Virus record (IMG/VR): IMGVR_UViG_3300020129_000306 | Span: 1-29,414 of that record | Strand: one strand, 5' to 3' | DNA from: a virus | DNA: 29,414 nucleotides | Shown here: piece after piece, positions 12,708 to 19,109 of the stretch | Position numbering within the stretch: the first letter of the stretch is position 1 | How the letters are laid out: each line of letters opens with the position of its first letter | Notes under the pieces: model-generated | Databases searched by the model: none | Told to the model about the DNA's origin: nothing | The model's input: only the letters and a program-made list of their open reading frames with translations | Position numbers and translations under genes: made by a program

Positions 12708-13934
12708 ATGGGGATCCAACCATCCGCGTCGAAGACAGAATTGTTACTGCTCTGCCCGCGTCCATTCGATCCGGAGCTCGAAGCCGAGCTCGACCTACCG
12801 GGTGAGCCGGCGCGATACGGCAGCGCGTTCCACCGCGTGCTCGCCGCGTGTCTCCGATCGCCGAAGAAGAAACTGCTCGAGACAACCTCAGGCGCGTACG
12901 CGAAGTCGATCGATCAAGCCGCCGCAGAGTTCGACGTGAAGGACGCGAGACATGAACTCGCCGGGCACGTGAAGAGCAGCGTGAAGGTGCTTCGTAATTG
13001 GCTCACACGAGAGAAGCTCGAGATCGCCGAGATCGAACGCGCCTACTCGATATGGCCGAAGGCGGACGGCACTTGGAAGGCCCGGGTGATCGAAGCACAC
13101 GACGGGAACCACCACTACAAGACACCGCCCGGCGAGATACCTGGGACGCTCGATCTCACAGCGCAGAGCGCGAACAGAAAGCGCGTCGTCGTCATGGATC
13201 ACAAGACGGGTTTTTGGGAGGACTGGTTCGCCGCCGACGAGGAAGATCCTGTGAAGTTCGCGCGCCCAACGACGGTGGCGCAGCTACGCACGCTAGGGCT
13301 CACCCCTGGCAGCAACGGGTCTGTTCCAGACGAGGTCGAGACGGCGATCTTCCACGCCGACCGCAAAGGCTTGCCGATCGTGTACTCCGAGCCGTACGAA
13401 GTAGAAGCACAGCGCGACCATTCGCGCGCGCTCCATTCGGCGCTCACGAGAGTCGGCAAAGGCTTCCTTCGTGCTGGGCCGTATTGCAAGCGGTGCCCGG
13501 CGAGAACAACGTGCCCTGCTCGTGCGGCTGAAACACTCGTAGAGAGCGCGACCGTGCTCGTAGAGATGGCGAACACGTACGCTCTCGAACCTATCGATCC
13601 GACCGCGCTCCACGTGCTGCCGACCGACGACGAACCCCCGTCGCAGGCCGTCATCACGATGCGCGCCGGCAAGCTCTACGATCTTGTGAAACGGTTCGCC
13701 GAGCTAGAGAAGGCCGCACTCGCGGAGATCAAGCGCATGGTGAAGGACGGCGCTGTGATCGAGAACCGCAAAGGCGAAGTGCTCACGATCCGAACGCAGA
13801 CGTACGAGACGCTCTCGAAGAAGAGCGTGATCGAAGCGCTCGGAAAAGTCGCAGGTGAGAAGGAGCTCGCTCGGCTCCGAAAGAAGGGTGTGATCAAAGA
13901 AGCGACGCGCGAGATGTTGGTGGGGGAGAAGTAA
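12708..13934 (+). CDS. Cas4/RecB-like PD-(D/E)XK nuclease with iron-sulfur cysteines
   Basis: The 408-residue product has the RecB-family motifs in order: GSAFH (H42), GTLDLT (D149), VVMDHKTG (D164, K166) and Q192. C16 in LLLLCPRPF and C260, C263 and C269 in CKRCPARTTCPA form the four-cysteine set that binds a 4Fe-4S cluster in Cas4 and AddB-type nucleases. It should resect DNA ends for recombination or processing. The C-terminal 120 residues (from about RAGKLYDLVKRF) are a helical extension typical of the phage forms. The start is the ATG at 12708 with AGGA upstream, and a longer frame is not needed. It is followed by a TAATG overlap. Confidence 0.85.
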   Translation: MGIQPSASKTELLLLCPRPFDPELEAELDLPGEPARYGSAFHRVLAACLRSPKKKLLETTSGAYAKSIDQAAAEFDVKDARHELAGHVKSSVKVLRNWLTREKLEIAEIERAYSIWPKADGTWKARVIEAHDGNHHYKTPPGEIPGTLDLTAQSANRKRVVVMDHKTGFWEDWFAADEEDPVKFARPTTVAQLRTLGLTPGSNGSVPDEVETAIFHADRKGLPIVYSEPYEVEAQRDHSRALHSALTRVGKGFLRAGPYCKRCPARTTCPARAAETLVESATVLVEMANTYALEPIDPTALHVLPTDDEPPSQAVITMRAGKLYDLVKRFAELEKAALAEIKRMVKDGAVIENRKGEVLTIRTQTYETLSKKSVIEALGKVAGEKELARLRKKGVIKEATREMLVGEK

Positions 13935-14332
13935 TGGAAAAGCCGAACGAGGAAACGATAAGCACGGTCGACGCCGGCATGTCCGACGAAGAGCTGCTCG
14001 CCAAGTATGTCGAGCTGGAGCGTTTCGCGGAGGTGAACGGCGAGTCGTTCACGGACGGCTTCGTGAGAGTGCTGCACAAGAAGTCGGTCCTGGCGCGGAT
14101 GGCTTCACTCGCTTCGATTCCGTCAGGTGAGGTCGTTGCGGTGCGAAAAGCGCTAGAGGATGACCTGACAGAGCAAGAGCTTTGCGAGCTGTCGTGCTTC
14201 ATGCCGAACCTCGCATGCGTCATCGAGCGGGAACCGCCTCGGATGGTGGAAGAGACGCGACGAGCGGCCCGTCAAGAGGTCGCGGCACTGTTGCGCGAGA
14301 TCGTGCGCCTTCGAGCGGGGGCAAGCCAATGA
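13934..14332 (+). CDS. Unknown phage protein, 132 aa
   Basis: The ATG at 13934 overlaps the nuclease stop (TAATG). The product is acidic and helical: MSDEELLAKYVELERFAEVN, RKALEDDLTEQELCELSCFM and EVAALLREIVRLRAG. No family or motif was recognised. Coupling to the nuclease suggests co-expression only. It ends with an ATGA overlap. Confidence 0.6.
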   Translation: MEKPNEETISTVDAGMSDEELLAKYVELERFAEVNGESFTDGFVRVLHKKSVLARMASLASIPSGEVVAVRKALEDDLTEQELCELSCFMPNLACVIEREPPRMVEETRRAARQEVAALLREIVRLRAGASQ

Positions 14333-15018
14333 CGGAGGAGGAACAAGTCACCCTTTTGGCTAAGTGGAAAGCGCTTTTAGCCAAAGAGCTGGCAGAGACG
14401 CATCAAGAAGTTGCGGCCATGCTCGAGGAGATGGCCGAACGCGACGACATCCGCACGCTTACCGCGCCTGTAGCGGTACGAGCAATAGCGATCCTTCTAC
14501 GGCAACACGCCACGGCGGTTCTAGCTGCGGCTCCGGCCGAGAACCTGTTTGAAGAAGTCGGAGCGCTAATCGCCACGTGCGCCCGTCTGCAAAAGGAAGT
14601 AGTGGCTTGCGCCGCCGGGCCGTTGAACGGAAGGCAACCGGCGACAGACGCTCCGCCCGTCATCGAGATGGTGGAAACGTATCGAGGTCCTGTAACGGTA
14701 TCCGTTGGCAGACGTTCTAACGATCCGATCGGGGACGATGCGCTGGCCGATCTGGAGCGACTACTCGAGGAAGCGACACCAGGAGAATGGGTCGTCGGCG
14801 ACAACAGGTTCCCGCGCAACGAGGGCGACATTGTTTCTTGGGACAAGCACGCACGCGATTACGACACGGTTTTCGCTGGCGTCGCCATCGACGGCTACAA
14901 CCCGCCGTTGAGCGGCCGTCAAGAAGACAAGGCGTTGGTCGTCGCCCTTCGCAACGCCGCTCCCGCGCTTCTCGCCGAGCTTCGCGAGCTCCGCGCCAAG
15001 CTCAAGGGAGCGTCGTGA
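14329..15018 (+). CDS. Ead/Ea22-like phage protein, 229 aa
   Basis: The ATG at 14329 overlaps the upstream TGA. The N-terminal half is a helical, Ala-rich region (LAKELAETHQEVAAMLEEMA). The C-terminal half has LADLERLLEEATPGEWVVGD and ends RNAAPALLAELRELRAKLKG, the signature layout of the Ead/Ea22-like family found in many phages (ATPGPW ... RNA.PALLAEL). The function of that family is unknown. Its stop overlaps the next GTG. Confidence 0.7.
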   Translation: MTEEEQVTLLAKWKALLAKELAETHQEVAAMLEEMAERDDIRTLTAPVAVRAIAILLRQHATAVLAAAPAENLFEEVGALIATCARLQKEVVACAAGPLNGRQPATDAPPVIEMVETYRGPVTVSVGRRSNDPIGDDALADLERLLEEATPGEWVVGDNRFPRNEGDIVSWDKHARDYDTVFAGVAIDGYNPPLSGRQEDKALVVALRNAAPALLAELRELRAKLKGAS

Positions 15019-15188
15019 GACGCGAATGGGCTTGTCCCGCTTGCGAGGCGCCGTTGGAATGGGACATTGACGCGGTCGAGGACATCCGATGCTGGAACTG
15101 CAATCGGCCGCTCTACGTGCACTACGAAGAAACGTGGGACGGAGACTGGGACGGGTACTACGTGGAGCCGGCAGTAGCGGAGGACTAG
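15015..15188 (+). CDS. Zinc-ribbon protein, 57 aa
   Basis: The GTG at 15015 overlaps the upstream TGA. The product has CPAC at residues 7-10 and CWNC at about 26-29, a rubredoxin-like or zinc-ribbon pair, followed by an acidic Trp/Asp-rich tail (EETWDGDWDGYYVEP). The TAG stop is immediately before the next ATG (TAGAATG), so this amber codon is a genuine stop. Role unknown. Confidence 0.65.
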   Translation: MRREWACPACEAPLEWDIDAVEDIRCWNCNRPLYVHYEETWDGDWDGYYVEPAVAED

Positions 15189-15189
15189 A

Positions 15190-15540
15190 ATGAAGCAATC
15201 GGACGACCCCGACACGAAGGAGCCCGTCAGCGCGCAGGCGAGTGCTCCACCTACGATGACACTACAACCCGGAGGCTTCTACGTTTCGATCGATTGCGAG
15301 CTCTGGTGTTGCTTTCGAGTGGACCCAGACGCGGCCGAGCATGTTCGCGCGCGGTGCGTGCGTGTGTCCGACGGGCGCATCGAGAGCTTCTACGGTGACG
15401 GACGTTACGATGCCGCGGGCACGCGCGAGCACACGTTGCTCGTGGAGGCCTCATTCGCGTACATCGAAGTGGTAGCCGGGCAGCTACCGATCCCGGAACC
15501 GGGTAGCGCAGAGCCAGAAACAAGCGAGCGCGCGCCGTGA
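15190..15540 (+). CDS. Unknown phage protein, 116 aa
   Basis: The ATG at 15190 has GGAG nine bases upstream. The product begins MKQSDDPDTKEPVSAQASAP, has CELWCCFRVDPDA and VSDGRIESFYGDGRYDA, and ends SAEPETSERAP. Its first residues resemble those of the next gene (MKQ..., then PV, then APP), and its last residues resemble those of 16321-16551 (ESERAP). This suggests local duplication of gene ends. No family was recognised. Confidence 0.6.
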   Translation: MKQSDDPDTKEPVSAQASAPPTMTLQPGGFYVSIDCELWCCFRVDPDAAEHVRARCVRVSDGRIESFYGDGRYDAAGTREHTLLVEASFAYIEVVAGQLPIPEPGSAEPETSERAP

Positions 15541-15546
15541 AGCAGC
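15497..15546 (+). repeat. Gene-junction repeat, copy 1
   Basis: This roughly 50-base stretch covers the end of one gene and the GTG start of the next (GTGAAGCA). An imperfect second copy is at 16508-16556. Shorter related pieces occur at 16004-16030 (AGCGAGCACGCCCCGTGAGC) and 16251-16272 (GTCGAGCCCCGTGAAGCAT). The shared core is AGCGAGCGCGCCCCGTGAAG. Confidence 0.6.
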
Positions 15547-15938
15547 ATGAAACGGCAGGCCCGGCGAAGCCCGTCACGGTGTCGGCAACTCTTTCGGAGG
15601 CCGCGCCACCTATCGAGTGGACCGACGGGAAGCCGACGCACTACCGGTGCGCGGCGTGTGGGCAGGTTCACTCCTCGCACGAGGCCGGATGTCTCTCGGT
15701 GCTCGTTGTTACGACGCCGACGATGCTCCCGACCTTGCCGGCGGGGCAGCCGGTGCAGCGTCGTCACGTCTGCGGCGTCTGCCCGAGAGAACTACAACCC
15801 GCGAGCGGGTTTCCCATCGCGGAGTTCGTGGAGCATTCGCAGGCCCATGCCGCGACCGCGGTGCGCGAGCTCGTGCAGGACGCGGATCGCTGCCGGCATG
15901 CCCTGAAGACTATCGAGCACTTCTTGCGCTCGCCTTAG
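15537..15938 (+). CDS. Cysteine-containing protein, 133 aa, TAG with in-frame extension to 16028
   Basis: The GTG at 15537 overlaps the upstream TGA. The product has CAACGQVHSSHEAGC and CGVCP, probable zinc sites, then ends HALKTIEHFLRSP before a TAG at 15936-15938. The frame continues FADSPADMIRRVVLERV and NAAIGGESEHAP to a TGA at 16026-16028, which overlaps the next GTG. That last segment resembles the C-termini ETSERAP and EESERAP of the neighbours, so the extension looks like true coding sequence. Readthrough, a nonsense mutation or a separate ATG at 15960 are all possible. Confidence 0.65.
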   Translation: MKQHETAGPAKPVTVSATLSEAAPPIEWTDGKPTHYRCAACGQVHSSHEAGCLSVLVVTTPTMLPTLPAGQPVQRRHVCGVCPRELQPASGFPIAEFVEHSQAHAATAVRELVQDADRCRHALKTIEHFLRSP

Positions 15939-16024
15939 TTCGCCGATTCGCCCGCGGACATGATTCGGCGCGTCGTGCTCGAACGGGTGAACGCTGCGAT
16001 AGGTGGAGAAAGCGAGCACGCCCC

Positions 16025-16231
16025 GTGAGCGATCCGGTCAAGTGCGACGGCTGCGGCAATAGAGGACCGAGACGTCTCGGGAAGATTGCTCCCGAGGGCT
16101 GGTTCTTCATCGAAGCGAAGGACGAAACGAACCCGGGCGAGGCGTTCATCGTTTACGCCTGCTCTGTTCCCTGCCGCGACGGTCTTTGGCAACTCGGTCC
16201 GGGGAAGCTGGACTTGACGAAAGCGGTCTAG
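16025..16231 (+). CDS. Small CxxC protein, 68 aa
   Basis: The GTG at 16025 overlaps the TGA that ends the extended upstream frame, which is the reason for this start. The product has CDGCGNRG near the N-terminus and CSVPCRDG near the C-terminus, a two-plus-two cysteine zinc ribbon around a strand segment (GWFFIEAKDE). It ends in TAG, and the frame stays open for 30 codons beyond. Function unknown. Confidence 0.6.
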   Translation: MSDPVKCDGCGNRGPRRLGKIAPEGWFFIEAKDETNPGEAFIVYACSVPCRDGLWQLGPGKLDLTKAV

Positions 16232-16324
16232 GTGAGCGCCCCCATGAAAGACGAGTCGAGCCCCGTGAAGCATCCCCGAATCAGAAGCCGTGCTCAGCGG
16301 AGCACGAGAGAGGCGGTCTCTTGA
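16232..16324 (+). CDS. Possible 30-aa ORF following a TAG
   Basis: The GTG immediately after the TAG of the previous gene, or an ATG at 16244, opens a 30-codon frame (SAPMKDESSPVKHPRIRS, then RAQRSTREAVS). It ends in a TGA that overlaps the next TTG (TTGA). It is in the same frame as the upstream gene, so it could be a C-terminal extension, a separate small basic peptide or noise. Confidence 0.3.
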   Translation: MSAPMKDESSPVKHPRIRSRAQRSTREAVS

Positions 16325-16551
16325 GCAAGAAAGGGAGACAACGGAGGCGCGCCAAGAAGCACAAGGCGGCGACCGCGGCGCTAGTAGGCATTACGCCCGA
16401 GCAGTTCGATGCTCTTCCAAAAGCGGAGCGAGCGGCGCTGCATCGACGCAAACACGCCATCGACGCGGAGAGAGTCGGTAGCTTCGGTCTCGCCGATCGG
16501 CTCCACGAACCGGTTAGCGCCGACCCAGAAGAAAGCGAGCGCGCCCCGTGA
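16321..16551 (+). CDS. Small basic protein, 76 aa, TTG start
   Basis: The likely start is the TTG at 16321, overlapping the TGA at 16322-16324; no ATG fits. The product begins LSKKGRQRRRAKKHKAATAA, continues with GITPEQFDALPKAERAALHR and ends ADPEESERAP. The basic N-terminus suggests nucleic-acid contact. The end is similar to that of 15190-15540. No family was recognised. Confidence 0.55.
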   Translation: MSKKGRQRRRAKKHKAATAALVGITPEQFDALPKAERAALHRRKHAIDAERVGSFGLADRLHEPVSADPEESERAP

Positions 16552-16556
16552 AGCAA
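16508..16556 (+). repeat. Gene-junction repeat, copy 2
   Basis: This is the second copy of the junction repeat at 15497-15546. It again spans the end of one gene (…SERAP, stop) and the GTG start of the next (GTGAAGCA). The two copies differ at about ten positions by eye and keep the reading frame, so they look like duplicated gene ends. Confidence 0.6.
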
Positions 16557-16670
16557 TGGGTGATGGCGAACCGCGAATACCTGAGAATTGTCGCGCGGGT
16601 TGTTTTGCTACTGGTTGTTGCGTTTGCGTTCTCGGCGCTAATGACTATTGCGGGAGTAGAACCACCATGA
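16548..16670 (+). CDS. Single-span membrane peptide, 40 aa
   Basis: The GTG at 16548 overlaps the upstream TGA (GTGA). The product begins VKQWVMANREYLRIVARV and continues VLLLVVAFAFSALMTIAG, a single hydrophobic helix of about 20 residues with basic residues before it. It ends in an ATGA overlap with another membrane protein gene. Small phage membrane proteins of this size can act in lysis, exclusion or protein anchoring, but nothing here chooses between them. Confidence 0.6.
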   Translation: MKQWVMANREYLRIVARVVLLLVVAFAFSALMTIAGVEPP

Positions 16671-16858
16671 AGCGTTCTGAGACACAAGATTTTGGGTCCG
16701 TGCTGCTCGCTCTCGGATTCGTTGCAGGCAGCGTGCTCGCCGCCTGGTTCGTCGCCGATCGATTCGATCGTTGCGGGTACGTCGTACTCGGACACTTCGC
16801 CATGTTCGTGCTCGGCGTCTCGTACGCTGATTGGCTGAGAAAAGAGCCGCGCACGTGA
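16667..16858 (+). CDS. Two-span membrane protein, 63 aa
   Basis: The ATG at 16667 overlaps the upstream TGA. The product begins MKRSETQDFGSVLLALGFVA and has two hydrophobic segments (SVLLALGFVAGSVLAAWFVA and YVVLGHFAMFVLGVSYA) separated by DRFDRCG, ending with WLRKEPRT. A hairpin-like topology with both ends on the cytoplasmic side is likely. No family was recognised. Confidence 0.6.
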   Translation: MKRSETQDFGSVLLALGFVAGSVLAAWFVADRFDRCGYVVLGHFAMFVLGVSYADWLRKEPRT

Positions 16859-17139
16859 CGGACCACGGCGAAAGACGCGATCTACCACCGGCGCTGCGCG
16901 ACCGCGCCGTGACGCTGCTCGAAAAGCTTCGGAGTCAAACACCGCGTCCGTCTGCGCCTCGCATCATGACGTACGAGGAGATCCGCGAGGCGCTCCACGC
17001 CGCAGACCGTGCCGGCGACTGCGTGCCGGAGAACATTAATCTCGCGGCGCAGCAGATCGCAAACATGCAACGGCGCCCATACCATGTCGTCGTGATCGAC
17101 GAGAACGGCGCCGTCATCGACCCCAGCTCGAAGGAGTGA
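16855..17139 (+). CDS. Unknown phage protein, 94 aa
   Basis: The GTG at 16855 overlaps the upstream TGA. The product begins VTDHGERRDLPPALRDRAVT, is helical in the middle (TYEEIREALHAADRAGD) and ends in strands (PYHVVVIDENGAVIDPSSKE). It is soluble. No family was recognised. Confidence 0.6.
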   Translation: MTDHGERRDLPPALRDRAVTLLEKLRSQTPRPSAPRIMTYEEIREALHAADRAGDCVPENINLAAQQIANMQRRPYHVVVIDENGAVIDPSSKE

Positions 17140-17143
17140 AACG

Positions 17144-17425
17144 ATGAAGAACAAAGATCAGATCCGAATCACCTCGCAAGGAACGGCAGTACGCCGCAAC
17201 GCAGAGGAGGTGAGTTTCGGAACTTTCAGGGAAGTGAAAGAGGGGCAACCGATCCCGGAGGGCGCCGAGCTCATCCAAGCCAGCGAAGCCGACTCCGACG
17301 GCTGGCGCGACGTGACGTCAATTTACAGCAACGTGAAGAGCGGTCCGGCGCAAGTCGCGACTCCGAAGTATCGCGCCGGCTACGATAGGATCTTCGGCAA
17401 GAAGCCGAGCGTGGGGCTCGCATGA
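17144..17425 (+). CDS. Unknown phage protein, 93 aa
   Basis: The ATG at 17144 follows AAGGAG with good spacing. The product begins MKNKDQIRITSQGTAVRRNA and includes REVKEGQPIPEGAELIQASE, a pattern seen in small phage proteins of unknown role, and ends YDRIFGKKPSVGLA. The stop overlaps the next ATG (ATGA). Confidence 0.6.
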   Translation: MKNKDQIRITSQGTAVRRNAEEVSFGTFREVKEGQPIPEGAELIQASEADSDGWRDVTSIYSNVKSGPAQVATPKYRAGYDRIFGKKPSVGLA

Positions 17426-17832
17426 TCGCGTGGCTGCTCAAGAAGGTCGAAAACATCTACGGCCGCATCCTCTACTGGAAGTGGGACATGGAATCTGCGG
17501 CAGCGGCACGTCGCTTCCAAGGCTGCCAACACGAACGTACCGTCTTCGTCGACGTCGGCACCGTGGTCGAGAAGTGCTGCGAGTGCTGGGCGCTCAGACT
17601 GCCGAAGCTAGGCACTACCGCCAACGAAGAGGACAGGCCACCCGCAGGCGCGATGGCGTGGTACCCGAATTGCGCTCGGCCTGAGCGCGCCATCCGCGCC
17701 GATCGCGTCGTCTGCGACGGGTTCTACGCAGGCGATGGGTGCGGATGGTCGGGATTTTCAGCGGAGCTCCGCCCGAGCGGGTGCTGCCCGACGTGCGGTG
17801 GCGGACACATCAAAACGGAGATGTCGTCGTGA
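17422..17832 (+). CDS. Double zinc-ribbon protein, 136 aa
   Basis: The ATG at 17422 overlaps the upstream TGA. The product has a hydrophobic, Trp-rich start (MIAWLLKKVENIYGRILYWK), a first cysteine cluster (C35 and H37 with C52, C53 and C55) and a second cluster (C98, C107, C121, C122 and C125 in CCPTCGGG). Two metal-binding modules are likely. Whether the N-terminus touches the membrane is open. No family was recognised. Confidence 0.6.
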   Translation: MIAWLLKKVENIYGRILYWKWDMESAAAARRFQGCQHERTVFVDVGTVVEKCCECWALRLPKLGTTANEEDRPPAGAMAWYPNCARPERAIRADRVVCDGFYAGDGCGWSGFSAELRPSGCCPTCGGGHIKTEMSS

Positions 17833-17921
17833 CCCCCCGTCCTTTTCTGGTGCGGGCCCTGGCGATCGTCTGCGTTCTTCTCGGTTGCCTGATCGGCTAC
17901 CTGATTGCGGGGCGGCTGTGA
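17829..17921 (+). CDS. Single-span membrane peptide, 30 aa
   Basis: The GTG at 17829 overlaps the upstream TGA, and the stop overlaps the next GTG. The product begins VTPRPFLVRALAIVCVLLGC and continues LIGYLIAGRL. It is one membrane helix with Arg on both sides. The strong coupling on both sides supports it being real despite its length. Function unknown. Confidence 0.55.
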   Translation: MTPRPFLVRALAIVCVLLGCLIGYLIAGRL

Positions 17922-18340
17922 GTGCGGATCAAGACCGCGTCGCTTCTTGGGTCCGGAAAGTCTTCACCGCGAAGGAGGCTAACGACGTTCCGGAGCGCTC
18001 GTTGCGTGCTGCCGAAGAAGCCATCGAGCTCGCACAGGCTTGCGGTGTTGAAGCCGAGATGGTGCACCGTCTGGTCGACTACGTTTTCAGCCGCCCTGTC
18101 GGTAGGCCTGAGCAAGAGATCGCCGGAACGTTGGTGACTATTTATGCGACAGCGGCGGCGCTCGGCGTGGACGCTCAAGAGGCGTTTGAGATCGAGCTCT
18201 CTCGGATCCAACAACCGGAGATCATCGATCGGTGCCGACGTCGACAGCACGAGAAGCGCGAAGCTCTTGATCGCAGGTCAGGACTCGAGGGCCCGAAACG
18301 TACGAGCGCGGCGCCGCCGGACAAAGAAGGTAAGCCGTGA
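17918..18340 (+). CDS. MazG-like nucleotide pyrophosphohydrolase
   Basis: The 140-residue product reads VPERSLRAAEEAIELAQACG, HRLVDYVFSRPVGRPEQEIA and GTLVTIYATAAALGVDAQEA. This is the pattern of phage MazG-like enzymes (ER..R..EEA.EL.QA.G...... HRLVDYVY.RPVG...QE..G...T). The EEAIE at 33-37 gives the metal-binding glutamates. It would hydrolyse NTPs or (p)ppGpp-like nucleotides, removing aberrant bases or relieving the stringent response. The GTG at 17918 overlaps the upstream TGA. Coupled to small genes of unknown function. Confidence 0.85.
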   Translation: MSADQDRVASWVRKVFTAKEANDVPERSLRAAEEAIELAQACGVEAEMVHRLVDYVFSRPVGRPEQEIAGTLVTIYATAAALGVDAQEAFEIELSRIQQPEIIDRCRRRQHEKREALDRRSGLEGPKRTSAAPPDKEGKP

Positions 18341-18642
18341 GCCGGCTACGTTGGAGCTCCGTGGGGATGTTCACGGCGACGGTTCGTTTGAAAAACTCAA
18401 ACGATAGGCTCGTGATCGTGACCGCAGAGTTGGGTGGGAAGTGGCCTACGCTAGCCGTCGAAACAGACGGAGACGGGGTGGAGGCTGTTCTCGGATCTCA
18501 TGCGCATCGCTTCATCGGCAGCTTCTTCGACGTGTCCGAAGCTTTCGCTGCGAGCGAGGCTTACGCCGCAGAGTGGCGTGCTGGAAAGCGCGCCGATGGG
18601 TGCGAGTGCGACGAGATCGAAGGAAAGGACGGTGATGTGTGA
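18337..18642 (+). CDS. Unknown phage protein, 101 aa
   Basis: The GTG at 18337 overlaps the upstream TGA. The product begins MSRLRWSSVGMFTATVRLKN, has beta-strand-like segments (LVIVTAELGGKWPTLAVETD) and an acidic C-terminus (CECDEIEGKDGDV). No family was recognised. It ends in a GTGA overlap. Confidence 0.6.
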   Translation: MSRLRWSSVGMFTATVRLKNSNDRLVIVTAELGGKWPTLAVETDGDGVEAVLGSHAHRFIGSFFDVSEAFAASEAYAAEWRAGKRADGCECDEIEGKDGDV

Positions 18643-18875
18643 CATCGCCCGACCCCTACGAGATCTGCCGGCGCATCCGGCACTACCAGCAGAAGAATGC
18701 TTACGCGCCGAAGCGCGTGGAGCTCAACAGTTGGTGCGGCAGCGCCGAGTTCGTCGATCAACTCGTAAAGAACGAAATCATCGAGATTTTGCCTCTCTCC
18801 GAGCATGGCCCGCCTGTTGCTGTTGTGCTCACGGAGAAGGGTTATCGGATGGCGACTGTAGAGCGCAGGCGCTGA
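18639..18875 (+). CDS. Winged-helix-like small protein, 78 aa
   Basis: The GTG at 18639 overlaps the upstream TGA. The product begins MTSPDPYEICRRIRHYQQKN and has FVDQLVKNEIIEILPLSEH followed by VAVVLTEKGYRMATV. The helix, LVKNEIIE turn and V.LT..G...... wing are like those of 834-1031 and 6379-6645. It is the last gene before the terminator at 18958. A DNA-binding role is inferred from pattern only. Confidence 0.6.
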   Translation: MTSPDPYEICRRIRHYQQKNAYAPKRVELNSWCGSAEFVDQLVKNEIIEILPLSEHGPPVAVVLTEKGYRMATVERRR

Positions 18876-18957
18876 TCTAAAAACCGCTCGCCTGGACAAC
18901 TGATGTTGGAGCCGGTATGTTTCGGGTCCGAGCAGACCCTTCTGCGTCAGCTCTTCG

Positions 18958-18996
18958 CCCGCAGCCTCTTTCGACGGGGGCTGCGGGTTCTTTTTT
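18958..18996 (+). terminator. Intrinsic terminator
   Basis: The stem CCCGCAGCC (18958-18966) and GGCTGCGGG (18979-18987) is a perfect nine-base hairpin with a 12-base loop, followed directly by TTCTTTTTT (18988-18996). It closes the rightward block that begins at 10950 and insulates the ATPase operon downstream. Confidence 0.88.
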
Positions 18997-19009
18997 CGCA
19001 TCTTCGCTC

Positions 19010-19038
19010 TTGCGCAATTTCACGACGTTCGATAGAAC
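19010..19038 (+). promoter_or_regulatory. Candidate promoter for the ATPase operon
   Basis: TTGCGC (19010-19015), 17 bases, TAGAAC (19033-19038) gives a weak sigma70-like promoter in the 234-base gap after the terminator. CGACGTT (19023-19029) and AACGTCG (19053-19059) form an inverted repeat around the -10, a possible operator. The rest of the gap (18876-19109) shows no gene. Confidence 0.4.
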
Positions 19039-19109
19039 AACACTTCCAGCCCAACGTCGAAGGGCCACTCCTCGGTAGTGGCAGCGGGCGGAAAGAGATT
19101 CGTCGAAAC

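Noticed and set aside
10950-16324. General reassignment of TAG to an amino acid (alternative genetic code)
   Set aside because: The 861-residue polymerase, the primase, ThyX and other long genes have no in-frame TAG, and TAG is a clear stop at 15186, 19884 and 22648 where the next gene begins at once. Only selective readthrough remains possible.
18903-19109. N-terminal extension of the ATPase gene back to 18903
   Set aside because: It runs through the clear intrinsic terminator at 18958-18996, and the family begins close to the Walker A motif, so ATG 19110 is preferred.
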